DNA from: Planotetraspora phitsanulokensis
GTDB taxonomy: Bacteria > Actinomycetota > Actinomycetes > Streptosporangiales > Streptosporangiaceae
NCBI RefSeq assembly: GCF_016863295.1
Contig: NZ_BOOP01000021.1
Coordinates: 184,569-248,568 of the forward strand
Length of the DNA stretch: 64,000 nt
Reading direction: 5' to 3'
This document shows, in pieces, positions 25,914-34,169 of the stretch. The notes beneath the pieces are model-generated. The model ran no database searches. It was not told the origin of the DNA and worked only from the letters and a program-made list of their open reading frames with translations. How positions within the stretch are numbered: position 1 is the stretch's first letter; each line of letters begins with the position of its first letter. The translations under genes and the position numbers were made by a program.

Positions 25914-26573
25914 TCAGTCGGCGGCGACGTCGTCCGTACGCGATCCGGTGACCAGGTAGACCACGTCCTGAGCGACGCGTACGGCGTGGTCGGCGTAGCG
26001 CTCGTAGTAGCGGCCGGCCAGCGTGATGTCGATCGCGGCCTCGACGCCGTGGCTCCAGTTGTCGGAGAGCAGGACGCGGAACAGCCGCCGGTGCAGGCGG
26101 TCCATCGCGTCGTCGTCCTCCTCGAGCTCCTTGGCGAGCTCGATGTCGCGGGAGGCGATGCAGCTGCCCGTCTTGGTGATCAGGTTCTCGGCGATGGCGC
26201 CCATCTCCACGATCGTGTCGCGGAGCTCGGCGGGGATGGCCGAGTCAGGGTGGCGCATCCGTGCGATCTTGGCGATGTGCTCGGCCAGGTCGCCCATGCG
26301 CTCCAGGTCCGATGCCATCCGCAGGGCCGTCACCACGGTGCGCAGGTCGACGGCGACGGGCTGCTGCAACGCCATCAACTCGTAAATGGAGGACTCGAGC
26401 TCGTTGTAGATCCGGTCGACCTCGGCGTCCTGAGAGATCACGCTCTCGGCGAGCTGCAGGTCGGCGTCGAGAAGTGCAGTGGTGCCCCGGGACATGGCCG
26501 ACCTGACCAGCCGGGTCATCTCCACCAGCCGGTCCGTCAGGGATTCCAGCTCATCGTGATAGGCGTCGCGCAT
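25914..26573 (-). CDS. phoU: PhoU phosphate signalling regulator
   Basis: 219 residues, two PhoU three-helix repeats. Both copies carry the metal-binding pattern: LRMASDLERMGDLAEHIAKI near residue 85 and GRYYERYADHAVRVAQ near 190 (E/DxxxD). PhoU links the Pst transporter to the SenX3/PhoR kinase so that high phosphate keeps the Pho response off. TAGCGT on the minus strand (26585-26580) is 6 bases before the ATG. It is divergent from senX3 across 123 bases holding a PHO-box-like repeat. Confidence 0.95.
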   Translation of the reverse strand: MRDAYHDELESLTDRLVEMTRLVRSAMSRGTTALLDADLQLAESVISQDAEVDRIYNELESSIYELMALQQPVAVDLRTVVTALRMASDLERMGDLAEHIAKIARMRHPDSAIPAELRDTIVEMGAIAENLITKTGSCIASRDIELAKELEEDDDAMDRLHRRLFRVLLSDNWSHGVEAAIDITLAGRYYERYADHAVRVAQDVVYLVTGSRTDDVAAD

Positions 26574-26591
26574 GCGGCCACGCTACGCGGG

Positions 26592-26624
26592 ATTTCGTGA
26601 ACGAATCCCTGCCGTCAAATGAAC
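26592..26624 (-). promoter_or_regulatory. PHO-box-like direct repeats between phoU and senX3
   Basis: Read on the minus strand, three adjoining 11-base units are GTTCATTTGAC, GGCAGGGATTC and GTTCACGAAAT. The first and third start with GTTCA, as in the Streptomyces PhoP consensus GTTCACC..., with 22-base spacing. PhoP is known to bind the phoU-phoR intergenic region in S. coelicolor, so this is a plausible RegX3/PhoP site. The middle unit is degenerate. Confidence 0.55.
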
Positions 26625-26696
26625 ATTCCTGGAAACAGCATGGTCATGGGCTATCCCACTGGTCAGATAACGGGAAACGCCGCCTAGCATTCAAGC

Positions 26697-27866
26697 GTGA
26701 ACGAGTTGCTGGCGAGCTTGGCTGCGATGGGCGGTTTCGTCCTCGGCTCCTTCGTCATGCTGGCCATTCGTCGCCAGACCGACAAGGACCAGGATCCCGA
26801 GCCCGTCGACGACATGTTGTCCCCGGGTGTGGCGTCCGTACTGGCCGTCCTCCCCTCCTCCGCGGTCGTCCTGGACCGCGACGACCGCGTCCTGCGGGCC
26901 AGCTCCGCGGCCCGAGCCTTCGGGCTGGTGCGGGGCGACTCCCTCATGGCCGCCGAGTTGCTGGCCCTGGCCAGGAAGGTCCGCAGGGACGGCGAGATCC
27001 GCGAGAGCGAGATCGAGACCGCCGGCCGCAAGTTCGGCCAGGCGTCGACGACCTTCGCCGTCCGCGTGGCCCCGCTGGGTTCCAACGGGCAGGTGCTCGT
27101 CCTCGCCGAGGACCAGACCGAGCGCCGCCAGGTCGAGGCCGTCCGCAGGGACTTCGTCGCCAACGTGAGCCACGAGCTCAAGACGCCCGTCGGCGCGCTG
27201 AGCCTGCTCGCGGAGACGATCCAGGACGCGGCCGACGACCCCGAGGCCGTCACCCGGTTCGCCGGCCGGATGCAGCACGAGGCCGCCCGCCTCACGTACC
27301 TGGTGCAGGACCTGATCACGCTGTCCAAGATCCAGGGCGGAGAGCCGGTGCCGACTCCCGGCCCTGTCCCGATCGACGAGGCCGTCCACGAGGCCATCGA
27401 CCGGTGTAACACCAAGGCGTCCGCGAAGGACATCACGTTGGTGGCCGGTGGCGCCGAGGGCCTGAAGATCTGGGGTGACGACGAGCTTCTCGTCACCGCG
27501 CTGCGCAACCTCATCGACAACGCCGTGGCCTACAGCCCGGAGCACACCCGGGTCGTGGTGAGCGCCAGGCCCGCGGGCCGTTCCGTCGAGGTGAGCGTCA
27601 GCGACCAGGGCATCGGGATTCCCGAGAGCGCCCAGGAGCGCATCTTCGAACGATTCTTCCGGGTCGACGCGGCCCGGTCCCGAGCGACCGGTGGCACGGG
27701 GCTCGGGCTCGCCATCGTGAAGCACGTCGCCGTCGCCCATGGCGGCGAGGTGACGGTCTGGAGCAAGGAAGGCTCCGGGTCGACCTTCACGCTTCGCCTG
27801 CCCGCATTCGGCGGGACGGCGATCGCCGCACCACGCACTACCAGCCCCCTGGAGGCCACGAAGTGA
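26697..27866 (+). CDS. senX3: Phosphate-sensing histidine kinase SenX3/PhoR
   Basis: 389 residues from GTG. An N-terminal hydrophobic anchor (MGGFVLGSFVMLAI) and a PAS-like region to about residue 145 are followed by the HisKA domain with the phospho-acceptor H159 in NVSHELKTPVG. The ATPase domain has NLIDNAV (N box), DQGIGIP (G1), FERFFRVD (F box) and GGTGLGLAI (G2). It phosphorylates RegX3/PhoP in low phosphate, with PhoU as negative partner. TAGCAT at 26685-26690 is 6 bases before the GTG (leaderless). The stop overlaps the regX3 start. Confidence 0.94.
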   Translation: MNELLASLAAMGGFVLGSFVMLAIRRQTDKDQDPEPVDDMLSPGVASVLAVLPSSAVVLDRDDRVLRASSAARAFGLVRGDSLMAAELLALARKVRRDGEIRESEIETAGRKFGQASTTFAVRVAPLGSNGQVLVLAEDQTERRQVEAVRRDFVANVSHELKTPVGALSLLAETIQDAADDPEAVTRFAGRMQHEAARLTYLVQDLITLSKIQGGEPVPTPGPVPIDEAVHEAIDRCNTKASAKDITLVAGGAEGLKIWGDDELLVTALRNLIDNAVAYSPEHTRVVVSARPAGRSVEVSVSDQGIGIPESAQERIFERFFRVDAARSRATGGTGLGLAIVKHVAVAHGGEVTVWSKEGSGSTFTLRLPAFGGTAIAAPRTTSPLEATK

Positions 27867-28552
27867 CTCGAGTACTCGTCGTGGAGGACGAGGAGTCGTT
27901 TTCCGACGCCTTGTCCTACATGCTGCGCAAGGAAGGGTTTGAGGTCGCGGTCGCGGCCACCGGTCCTGAGGCTCTGGACACCTTTGACCGGAACGGTGCC
28001 GACATCGTGTTGCTCGACCTGATGCTCCCGGGTCTGCCGGGCACGGAGGTGTGCCGCTCGCTCCGGCAGCGGTCCAAGGTTCCCGTGATCATGTTGACCG
28101 CGAAGGACAGCGAGATCGACAAGGTCGTGGGGCTCGAGCTGGGCGCCGACGACTACGTGACCAAGCCCTTCTCGTCGCGGGAGCTGGTGGCGCGCATCAG
28201 GGCCGTCCTGCGCCGTCAGGGCGACGTCGAGGAGCTCGAGTCGGCGATCCTCGCCGCGGGGCCGGTGCGGATGGACGTCGACCGGCACATCGTGGCCGTG
28301 CGCGGCGAGCACGTGCAGCTTCCGCTGAAGGAGTTCGAGCTGCTCGAGGTGCTGCTGCGCAACGCCGGCCGGGTGCTGACCCGAGGCCAGCTGATCGACC
28401 GCGTCTGGGGTGCGGACTACGTCGGCGACACCAAGACGCTCGACGTCCACGTGAAGCGGTTGCGGGCCAAGGTCGAGTCCGACCCGTCGAACCCGCGTTG
28501 CATCCTGACCGTGCGCGGTCTCGGTTACAAGTTCGACCCCACTGAGGAATGA
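27863..28552 (+). CDS. regX3: Response regulator RegX3/PhoP
   Basis: 229 residues, GTG start overlapping the senX3 stop by 4 bases. Receiver domain: acidic pocket E8-D9, phospho-acceptor D52 in LLDLMLPG, T79 and K101 in VTKPF. The OmpR-type winged helix has LPLKEFELLEVLLRNAGRVL and the recognition part DTKTLDVHVKRLRAKVE. It activates phosphate-starvation genes and binds PHO boxes such as the candidate at 26592. A perfect 44-base palindrome 15 bases past the stop ends the operon. Confidence 0.95.
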   Translation: MTRVLVVEDEESFSDALSYMLRKEGFEVAVAATGPEALDTFDRNGADIVLLDLMLPGLPGTEVCRSLRQRSKVPVIMLTAKDSEIDKVVGLELGADDYVTKPFSSRELVARIRAVLRRQGDVEELESAILAAGPVRMDVDRHIVAVRGEHVQLPLKEFELLEVLLRNAGRVLTRGQLIDRVWGADYVGDTKTLDVHVKRLRAKVESDPSNPRCILTVRGLGYKFDPTEE

Positions 28553-28566
28553 TCGCCTGAAACGCT

Positions 28567-28610
28567 TGAGGCCCTGTCCGGTACGGCATGCCGTACCGGA
28601 CAGGGCCTCA
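28567..28610. terminator. 44-bp perfect palindrome after regX3
   Basis: Two 22-base arms with no spacer, TGAGGCCCTGTCCGGTACGG... meeting at GCATGC. It lies between the convergent regX3 and lipoprotein genes and can terminate both. In DNA it could also extrude as a cruciform. Confidence 0.85.
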
Positions 28611-28630
28611 GACGTTCGCGGAGCCCCGTG

Positions 28631-29254
28631 TCACGTCTGCGGGGTCTCCGTGGTGTCCGGGGTCGGCGTCTCGGTGGCCGTCGCCGAGGGGCTCGCCGTG
28701 GCGGTGGGAGTCGGCGTCGGCTGAGGAGCGGGCGGCAGCGTGGCGTACTCCCGGCTCCGGGCGATGACGGGCACCCACATGGTGACGTCGCCGGCGTTCG
28801 TGAACTGGAACGTCAGCCGCACGCTCTCGCCGCCGAGCAGAGGCTGCTTGAGGCCTTCGACCGCGGCCTGAGGCGCCTTGGCGAGCTGGTCGGTGGCCAG
28901 CGGCACCGGGGCCGGCAGCTTGACGGAGGTGACCTCCTGGCCGTCGGATACGACTCCGGTGAGGGTGTCGGGCGTGCTCGCGCGGTTCACGATGCTGAGG
29001 TAAAGCGGTGCCGAGCCTCCAGCGGCGATCTGTCCACCCGAGTCGGGCCCGAGGATGAACGCCTGGCTGATCATGACGCCGTTCTGGCCGTAGCTCCTGG
29101 TCGTGCCGTCGTCCTGGATGAGGACGCCGGCCTCGGTCGGCGCGTAGGCCTTGTTGGTGTTGGCGTCGAACCCGGCGCCACACGCGGCCAGGGCAGGGAT
29201 TGAGGCGAGGAACGCGGCAACGGCGATCGCCCTGCGATGGCTGGTGCTGGTCAC
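28631..29254 (-). CDS. Predicted lipoprotein beside the Pho operon
   Basis: 207 residues from GTG 29254, AAGGAG 10 bases upstream. A signal peptide with a lipobox LAAC (cleavage before about C25) is followed by a beta-sandwich-like domain (VMISQAFILGP, LYLSIVNRASTPDTLTG, VRLTFQFTNAGDVTMWVPV). A Pro/Thr/Ser-rich tail of about 35 residues follows. It resembles the small lipoprotein between phoP and carD in Streptomyces (recollection) and loosely the PCuAC copper-chaperone fold, but no Met/His copper motif is clear. TAGGCT (minus, 29302-29297) could be its -10. Confidence 0.75.
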   Translation of the reverse strand: MTSTSHRRAIAVAAFLASIPALAACGAGFDANTNKAYAPTEAGVLIQDDGTTRSYGQNGVMISQAFILGPDSGGQIAAGGSAPLYLSIVNRASTPDTLTGVVSDGQEVTSVKLPAPVPLATDQLAKAPQAAVEGLKQPLLGGESVRLTFQFTNAGDVTMWVPVIARSREYATLPPAPQPTPTPTATASPSATATETPTPDTTETPQT

Positions 29255-29476
29255 GGTTCGAGTACTCCTTGGTGCGCACGTATATGGGCGGGAATCAGCC
29301 TATCTGTGCACTCCGGCGGTCCTCACTCGGTACCCCGTCGCCGGGTCGGCTGCGACGCAGGTCACCCGGTATGTCGGGAATGCCATTCACAGAGCCGACC
29401 GGTTGTCAAGTCCCAAAACGGGGCTTTGACCTGCAGTTATGTTCATTTCACTGTTCCGGGACCCTGTAATCGCGTG

Positions 29477-29501
29477 GTACTCTTAAGTACAGCGGAAGGG
29501 G
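29477..29501 (+). promoter_or_regulatory. carD promoter box, inverted repeat and strong ribosome site
   Basis: TACTCT at 29478-29483 is a -10 candidate. GTACTcttaAGTAC (29477-29490) is an inverted repeat overlapping it. GGAAGGGG at 29494-29501 is a strong ribosome site 10 bases before the carD ATG. Unlike most core genes here, carD has a real 5' leader. A GTTCATTTCAC unit at 29441 resembles a PHO half-site but stands alone. Confidence 0.5.
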
Positions 29502-29511
29502 TACTCGTCAC

Positions 29512-29994
29512 ATGACTTTCCAGGTCGGCGACACTGTCGTCTACCCCCACCATGGGGCTGCTCGGATCGAGGCAATCACGACCCGAACCATCAAGGGTGA
29601 GGAAAAGACCTACTTGGTGTTGAAGGTTGACAAGGGCGACCTCACCGTCCAAGTGCCAGCAGAAAATGCCGAACTCGTCGGTGTACGCGACGTCGTCGGT
29701 CAAGAAGGGCTCGAGAGAGTTTTCGACGTGTTGCGCATGCCGCACACCGAGGAGCCCACCAACTGGTCCCGCCGCTACAAGGCCAACCTCGAGAAGCTGG
29801 CGTCCGGCGACGTCAACAAGGTGGCCGAGGTCGTCCGCGACCTGTGGCGACGCGACAAGGAGCGCGGCCTTTCCGCGGGTGAGAAGCGAATGCTCGCCAA
29901 GGCGCGGCAGATACTGGTCAGCGAGCTCGCGCTGGCGGAGAAGACGAATGAGGACAAGGCCGAGGCCTTGCTCGACGAGGTGCTGAACTCCTGA
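29512..29994 (+). CDS. carD: CarD-family RNA polymerase-binding transcription factor
   Basis: 160 residues. The N-terminal RNAP-interaction domain ([20 protein letters not shown], a Tudor-like fold binding the RNAP beta lobe) is followed by a helical C-terminal DNA-binding domain with [13 protein letters not shown] and the conserved Trp that wedges the upstream edge of the -10 element. CarD stabilises open complexes, mainly at rRNA promoters, and is essential in mycobacteria. ispF follows after 17 bases, a conserved pairing. Confidence 0.96.
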   Translation: MTFQVGDTVVYPHHGAARIEAITTRTIKGEEKTYLVLKVDKGDLTVQVPAENAELVGVRDVVGQEGLERVFDVLRMPHTEEPTNWSRRYKANLEKLASGDVNKVAEVVRDLWRRDKERGLSAGEKRMLAKARQILVSELALAEKTNEDKAEALLDEVLNS

Positions 29995-30011
29995 ACACGA
30001 CATCGCCAAGG

Positions 30012-30482
30012 GTGGGCGTCGGTATCGATGTCCACCCTTTTGCGTTCGGTAGGGAGCTCCATCTGGCGGGGCTTCACTGGCCCGGTGAGACCGGGCTCGC
30101 CGGTCATTCGGATGGGGACGCCGCCGCGCATGCGTGTTGCGACGCCCTTCTCTCGGCGGCCGGCCTGGGTGACATCGGCGGGCTCTTCGGGACGTCGGAC
30201 CCTCGGTGGGCCGGCGCGTCGGGTGTCACCCTCCTCGAGGAGACGGCACGTCAGGTACGGGCCGCGGGCTTCGAAATCGGCAACGTCGCGGTTCAGATCA
30301 TCGGAAACCGGCCCAAGCTGGCACCCCGCCGTACAGAGGCTGAGAAGGCCCTGGAAGCCGCTGCGGGGGCTCCTGTGAGCGTCAGCGCCACCACCACGGA
30401 CGGGCTCGGCCTCACCGGCCGTGGAGAGGGCATCGCGGCGATCGCCAACGCGATCGTTTTCCCGTTGGACGGCTCCGCCTAA
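30012..30482 (+). CDS. ispF: 2-C-methyl-D-erythritol 2,4-cyclodiphosphate synthase
   Basis: 156 residues. MEP-pathway enzyme converting CDP-ME 2-phosphate to MEcPP with release of CMP. Metal ligands are in GIDVHPF (D6, H8) and the later [28 protein letters not shown] near residue 125 is the conserved C-terminal signature. The start is uncertain: GTG 30012 is the only ordinary in-frame start, and the homologous region extends a few codons upstream (PRVG...). No good ribosome site precedes it, so coupling to carD is likely. Confidence 0.92.
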   Translation: MGVGIDVHPFAFGRELHLAGLHWPGETGLAGHSDGDAAAHACCDALLSAAGLGDIGGLFGTSDPRWAGASGVTLLEETARQVRAAGFEIGNVAVQIIGNRPKLAPRRTEAEKALEAAAGAPVSVSATTTDGLGLTGRGEGIAAIANAIVFPLDGSA

Positions 30483-30660
30483 TCGGACATGTCAACCGGA
30501 ATGGGTTCAGCTGCGTCTCATTAGCACGTGGGCGGCGACTCAAACCAGGCGCGGAACGGGTCGCCGTCCTCTTTTCTCTCCCATGGGCGCATATTTCGCC
30601 GGGCCAGGGTAGCTCATCTCCTGAGAGTGAAGGGGGCAACCCCCCCAACGGGAGGTCGAT

Positions 30661-30930
30661 ATGACAATCGAGTCCATCATTGGCGCCATCATCATCGGTG
30701 CGATCATCGGGACCCTGGGCCGTCTGTTCCTGCCGGGCCGGCAGCCGATCGGCTTGATTCTGACCATCGTCGTCGGCATCGTGGCGGCGCTGATCGGAAC
30801 GTTCATCGCCCAGCACCTGGGCGTGGCCACCACCCCGGGCATCGACTGGATCGAACTGATCATGCAGGTGGTGCTGGCGGTTGTCGGTGTCGGCCTCGTC
30901 GCCGCCATCCGTGGCCGGACACGCGTGTAG
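30661..30930 (+). CDS. GlsB/YeaQ/YmgE family small membrane stress protein
   Basis: 89 residues with three hydrophobic helices: ESIIGAIIIGAIIGTLGRLF, LTIVVGIVAALIGTFIAQ and IMQVVLAVVGVGLVAAI. This is the transglycosylase-associated protein/GlsB family often induced by stress, of unknown mechanism. GGGAGG lies 5 bases before the ATG. The LGRLFLPGRQPIG loop is typical of the family. A 40-bp perfect palindrome follows. Confidence 0.88.
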   Translation: MTIESIIGAIIIGAIIGTLGRLFLPGRQPIGLILTIVVGIVAALIGTFIAQHLGVATTPGIDWIELIMQVVLAVVGVGLVAAIRGRTRV

Positions 30931-30972
30931 GACCGCCGTAGGCGGGATTCACCGCTCAAGACATGACCAAAC

Positions 30973-31012
30973 GTGACAGGCCCCTCTCGGAGCTCCGAGA
31001 GGGGCCTGTCAC
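30973..31012. terminator. 40-bp perfect palindrome between GlsB-like and DUF2637 genes
   Basis: Two 20-base arms without a spacer (GTGACAGGCCCCTCTCGGAG and its exact complement), in the gap between two convergent genes. It serves as a bidirectional terminator. Confidence 0.85.
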
Positions 31013-31022
31013 ATGTCGTACC

Positions 31023-32393
31023 TCAGTCTGATTCCTCGTCGGGCGGAAGCGGGGTGCTCCGCATCCGTCCTGAGGGAGGCGCGAGCGGGACGGTGTTCTC
31101 CCCGCCGCCGGCCTCAGCGCCGTACGGCTGTCGCCGCGCCGCCGAGCTCTCCTCCGGGTCGGCGAGCTCGGCTTTATGGGCGGGGTCGGGATCGTCTTCG
31201 AGCAGGCGTAACGGCTGCGTGTCCACCTCGGCCGCCTCGACCTCGGCCACGTCGGCCTCGGAGAGATCGGCCGGGGTGACGGGCACAGGATCCTCATGCG
31301 GGGATTCAGCCGGGGCGACGGGTGCAGGGTCCTCATGCGGGGGATCGGCCACGGGGGCGTTCTGGAGCGTCGCCGCCTCCCAGGTGACCGGAGAGGACGC
31401 TTCGCGCGTGCCTTCGCCGAACGCCGGCGCCGCGGGCTCCGGTGTGGATTCCTCGGTGACCGGGGATGTCGGCGCAGGCAGCTCTTCGGCCACGGGCGCG
31501 CCGGGCTGCGGAAGGCGGGGGTGGACCAGCACGTCGCCTGTGGAGGGACGGACGAAGTCTCCCCAGGTGATGGGCCGGTTGGGCCGGTTGCGCCGGGGCG
31601 AGGGGGGCCGTACGGGCTCGGGCGGCGAGGAGGGCTCGGTGACCTCCGGCGTCTCGGGCGCGGCCGTGGGAGGGACCACGGGCAGGGCCTCGGGCTCCTG
31701 CGCCGAGTCGGAGCCCGCGTGCGTGTCGTCGACGACGCCGGCGCTGTAGGGATGCGGCGCCACCGGAAGCGGCGGAGCCTGCTCGGGCGACGTCGCGACC
31801 GCGGGGACGACCGAATATGGCGCGGTAGGTTCCTCGCTCTCACCTCGGTCCCGAGAACCGCGCTCCTCGGCGAAGGGCACGATGTCGCTCTCTTCGACGA
31901 GGCCGTCCAGGGCGGTCCGGGACGCCCGCGCGTGCTTCAGAAGGAGGAGGAGCATCCAGAGCCCGACCGCGAGCAACGCCCACGGCAGCAGCGCGACGAC
32001 GATCGCGGCCTTGCCTTGGTCGAAGGTCACGTCTGTGGCCGTCGTCACGGTCGCCGACGCGGCCGCCGCGAACAGGGCGAGCAGGACGAGAGCGGCCTGC
32101 GCCCGGACGAGGAAGCGCCCCCCGCGCAGCAGTGGCACGCTGACCAGGGAGAGTACCAGCAGGGCGTCGAAAGCCGTCGGATACAGGTAGGCGAGTCGGG
32201 GCTCCGCCTTACCGATGACGGCGAGGGCACGAAGATCGTCGAAGGAGAGCGCGCAGGCCGCACCCGCGAGCACCGCCACGATGAGGCCGGCGAGGCCGAT
32301 CACCAGACGGCGTAGCACGAGCGGGATTCCGGCGGAGGTCGATGTGGACGGGCGGGAGGTGGTGCCTGCCGCTCCGGGGGGATTCGCGTCCAT
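31023..32393 (-). CDS. DUF2637 family membrane protein with long proline-rich tail
   Basis: 456 residues. Four hydrophobic helices in the first 150 residues (VIGLAGLIVAVLAGAACALS, FDALLVLSLVSVPLL, AALVLLALFAAAASA, ALLPWALLAVGLWMLLLLL) match DUF2637, the SpdA/SpdB-like family common in actinomycetes and often near plasmid-transfer or septation genes. The remaining 300 residues are acidic, Pro/Glu-rich and likely disordered. A near-repeat PPHEDPAPVAPAES / PHEDPVPVTPADLS is present. TAGGCT (minus, 32408-32403) is 9 bases before the ATG. Confidence 0.78.
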   Translation of the reverse strand: MDANPPGAAGTTSRPSTSTSAGIPLVLRRLVIGLAGLIVAVLAGAACALSFDDLRALAVIGKAEPRLAYLYPTAFDALLVLSLVSVPLLRGGRFLVRAQAALVLLALFAAAASATVTTATDVTFDQGKAAIVVALLPWALLAVGLWMLLLLLKHARASRTALDGLVEESDIVPFAEERGSRDRGESEEPTAPYSVVPAVATSPEQAPPLPVAPHPYSAGVVDDTHAGSDSAQEPEALPVVPPTAAPETPEVTEPSSPPEPVRPPSPRRNRPNRPITWGDFVRPSTGDVLVHPRLPQPGAPVAEELPAPTSPVTEESTPEPAAPAFGEGTREASSPVTWEAATLQNAPVADPPHEDPAPVAPAESPHEDPVPVTPADLSEADVAEVEAAEVDTQPLRLLEDDPDPAHKAELADPEESSAARRQPYGAEAGGGENTVPLAPPSGRMRSTPLPPDEESD

Positions 32394-32647
32394 GGCGTTC
32401 CGAGCCTACAGAATCACGCCGACCGTTTGACCGGCCCTGTGAGGTTGGATGTCTCCTGAAATGCGGCGTCATGTCGGGGTCCGCGATCCTCGGGTGCCCG
32501 CCCCCGGGGCTCCGCCGTACGGCGGGCTTCGCGTCGCCGGAGGGGCGCGGAGAGCCGCATCCGGACACCGCTGGCGTGATCGTTCGGCCCGCGTCGACGG
32601 AAAGTAAATCTGTTCTAACGGAGTTATCGCCGCTTATAACGTGACTT

Positions 32648-32716
32648 ATGAGTCAGAAGTGTCAGCCGCAGGTGAGGGAAAGGCGGCTCATGGACCGCTC
32701 ACGGGCACGCAAGTAG
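32648..32716 (+). CDS. Possible 22-codon leader peptide upstream of cysS
   Basis: An ATG-initiated frame encoding MSQKCQPQVRERRLMDRSRA plus two more residues, ending 36 bases before the cysS start. TATAAC lies 7 bases before its ATG, the spacing of a leaderless promoter. It contains one Cys. Leaderless cysteine-rich upstream frames control cysteine genes in mycobacteria; here a single Cys makes that only a suggestion. The rest of the 359-base gap (32394-32752) is G/C-rich with an AT-rich patch at 32590-32650. Confidence 0.35.
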   Translation: MSQKCQPQVRERRLMDRSRARK

Positions 32717-32752
32717 CTCTGTGCTGTGGCATTAGGCGTTAGCCTTGCCTTC

Positions 32753-34147
32753 GTGAGCCTGAACCTCTACGACACCAGCACGCGTACGGTCCGTGAATTC
32801 GTACCGGTCGAGCCCGGCCGGGTCTCGATGTACCTGTGTGGTGCGACCGTTCAGGCTCCGCCGCACATCGGCCACATCAGGTCCGGCGTCAACTTCGACG
32901 TGCTCCGCAGGTGGCTGATGCGGGAGGGGTACGACGTGACCTTCTGCCGCAACGTGACGGATCTCGACGACAAGATCATCAAGGTGGCCGCCGCCGAGGA
33001 CGTGCCGTGGTTCGTCGTCGCCGAGCGCAACCAGCGGGCGTTCAGCTGGGCGTACGACCAGCTCGGCTGCCTTCCGCCGACCGTCGAGCCGCGTGCGATG
33101 GGCCACGTCCCCGAGATGGTCGAGCTGATGCGGCGGCTGATCGACAAGGGACACGCCTACGCGGCCGGCGGGGACGTCTACTTCGACGTGATGTCCTACG
33201 CCGACCGGTACGGCAAGCTCTCCAACCAGAAGCTGGAGAACATGCGGGCGGCGGCCGACACCGACACCGACTCGCTCAAGCACGACCCCCGCGACTTCGC
33301 CCTATGGAAGGGCGCCAAGCCGGGTGAGCCGACGTGGCCGACTCCATGGGGCCGGGGCCGTCCCGGCTGGCACCTGGAGTGCTCGGCGATGGCCACCAAG
33401 TACCTCGGCGGGACCTTCGACATCCACGGCGGAGGCGTCGACCTTATCTTCCCGCACCATGAGAACGAGATCGCGCAGTCGCAGGCGGCCGGCGACGGGT
33501 TCGCCCGTTACTGGCTGCACAACGGCATGCTGAAGCTCGGCGGCGAGAAGATGAGCAAGTCGCTGGGCAACTCGCTGCTGATCCCCGAGATGCTGCGCAA
33601 GGTGCGGCCGGTCGAGCTGCGCTACTACCTGGTCGCGGCGCACTACCGCTCGGCGATCGACTACTCCGAGGAGGCGCTCCAGGAGGCCGCGGCCGGCTAC
33701 CGGCGCATCGAGGGGTTCGTCACGCGGGCGGCCGAGGTGATCCACGACGTGGACGCCGCCGCCCCGCTGCCCCAGGCCTTCGTGGACGCCATGGACGACG
33801 ACCTCAACGTCTCCCAGGCGCTCGCCGTGATCCACGAGGTGGTGCGCGAGGGAAACGTCGCCCTGGCACACGGCAACAAGGAGCAGGTCGCCCGGCTGCT
33901 GGCCGAGACGCAGAACATGCTGGACGTGCTGGGGCTCGACCCGAGGTCCGAGCAGTGGCGTACGACCGGGGACGACGGTCTCCGGGAGGTCGTCGACGCG
34001 CTGGTCGCCGTCGCGCTCGAGCAGCGCCAGGCGGCGCGGGCGCGCAAGGACTACGCCGCCGCGGACGCGATCCGTGACCAACTCGCCGCCGCGGGGATCG
34101 TCGTCGAGGACACCCCTGAGGGTCCTCGTTGGGAACTGGCACGCTAG
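32753..34147 (+). CDS. cysS: Cysteinyl-tRNA synthetase
   Basis: 464 residues from GTG 32753. Class I aaRS: HIGH motif in [11 protein letters not shown], Cys ligands of the active-site zinc in YLCGATV, LECSAM and the [15 protein letters not shown] segment, and the KMSKS loop as [11 protein letters not shown] near 265. The anticodon-binding C-terminus is complete. TAGCCT at 32740-32745 lies exactly 7 bases before the GTG, which argues for this start and a leaderless mRNA. This is the tRNA synthetase; the mycothiol enzyme MshC would lack the C-terminal part. Confidence 0.95.
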   Translation: MSLNLYDTSTRTVREFVPVEPGRVSMYLCGATVQAPPHIGHIRSGVNFDVLRRWLMREGYDVTFCRNVTDLDDKIIKVAAAEDVPWFVVAERNQRAFSWAYDQLGCLPPTVEPRAMGHVPEMVELMRRLIDKGHAYAAGGDVYFDVMSYADRYGKLSNQKLENMRAAADTDTDSLKHDPRDFALWKGAKPGEPTWPTPWGRGRPGWHLECSAMATKYLGGTFDIHGGGVDLIFPHHENEIAQSQAAGDGFARYWLHNGMLKLGGEKMSKSLGNSLLIPEMLRKVRPVELRYYLVAAHYRSAIDYSEEALQEAAAGYRRIEGFVTRAAEVIHDVDAAAPLPQAFVDAMDDDLNVSQALAVIHEVVREGNVALAHGNKEQVARLLAETQNMLDVLGLDPRSEQWRTTGDDGLREVVDALVAVALEQRQAARARKDYAAADAIRDQLAAAGIVVEDTPEGPRWELAR

Positions 34148-34169
34148 GCGTGCCCGTACCCTAGAGACC

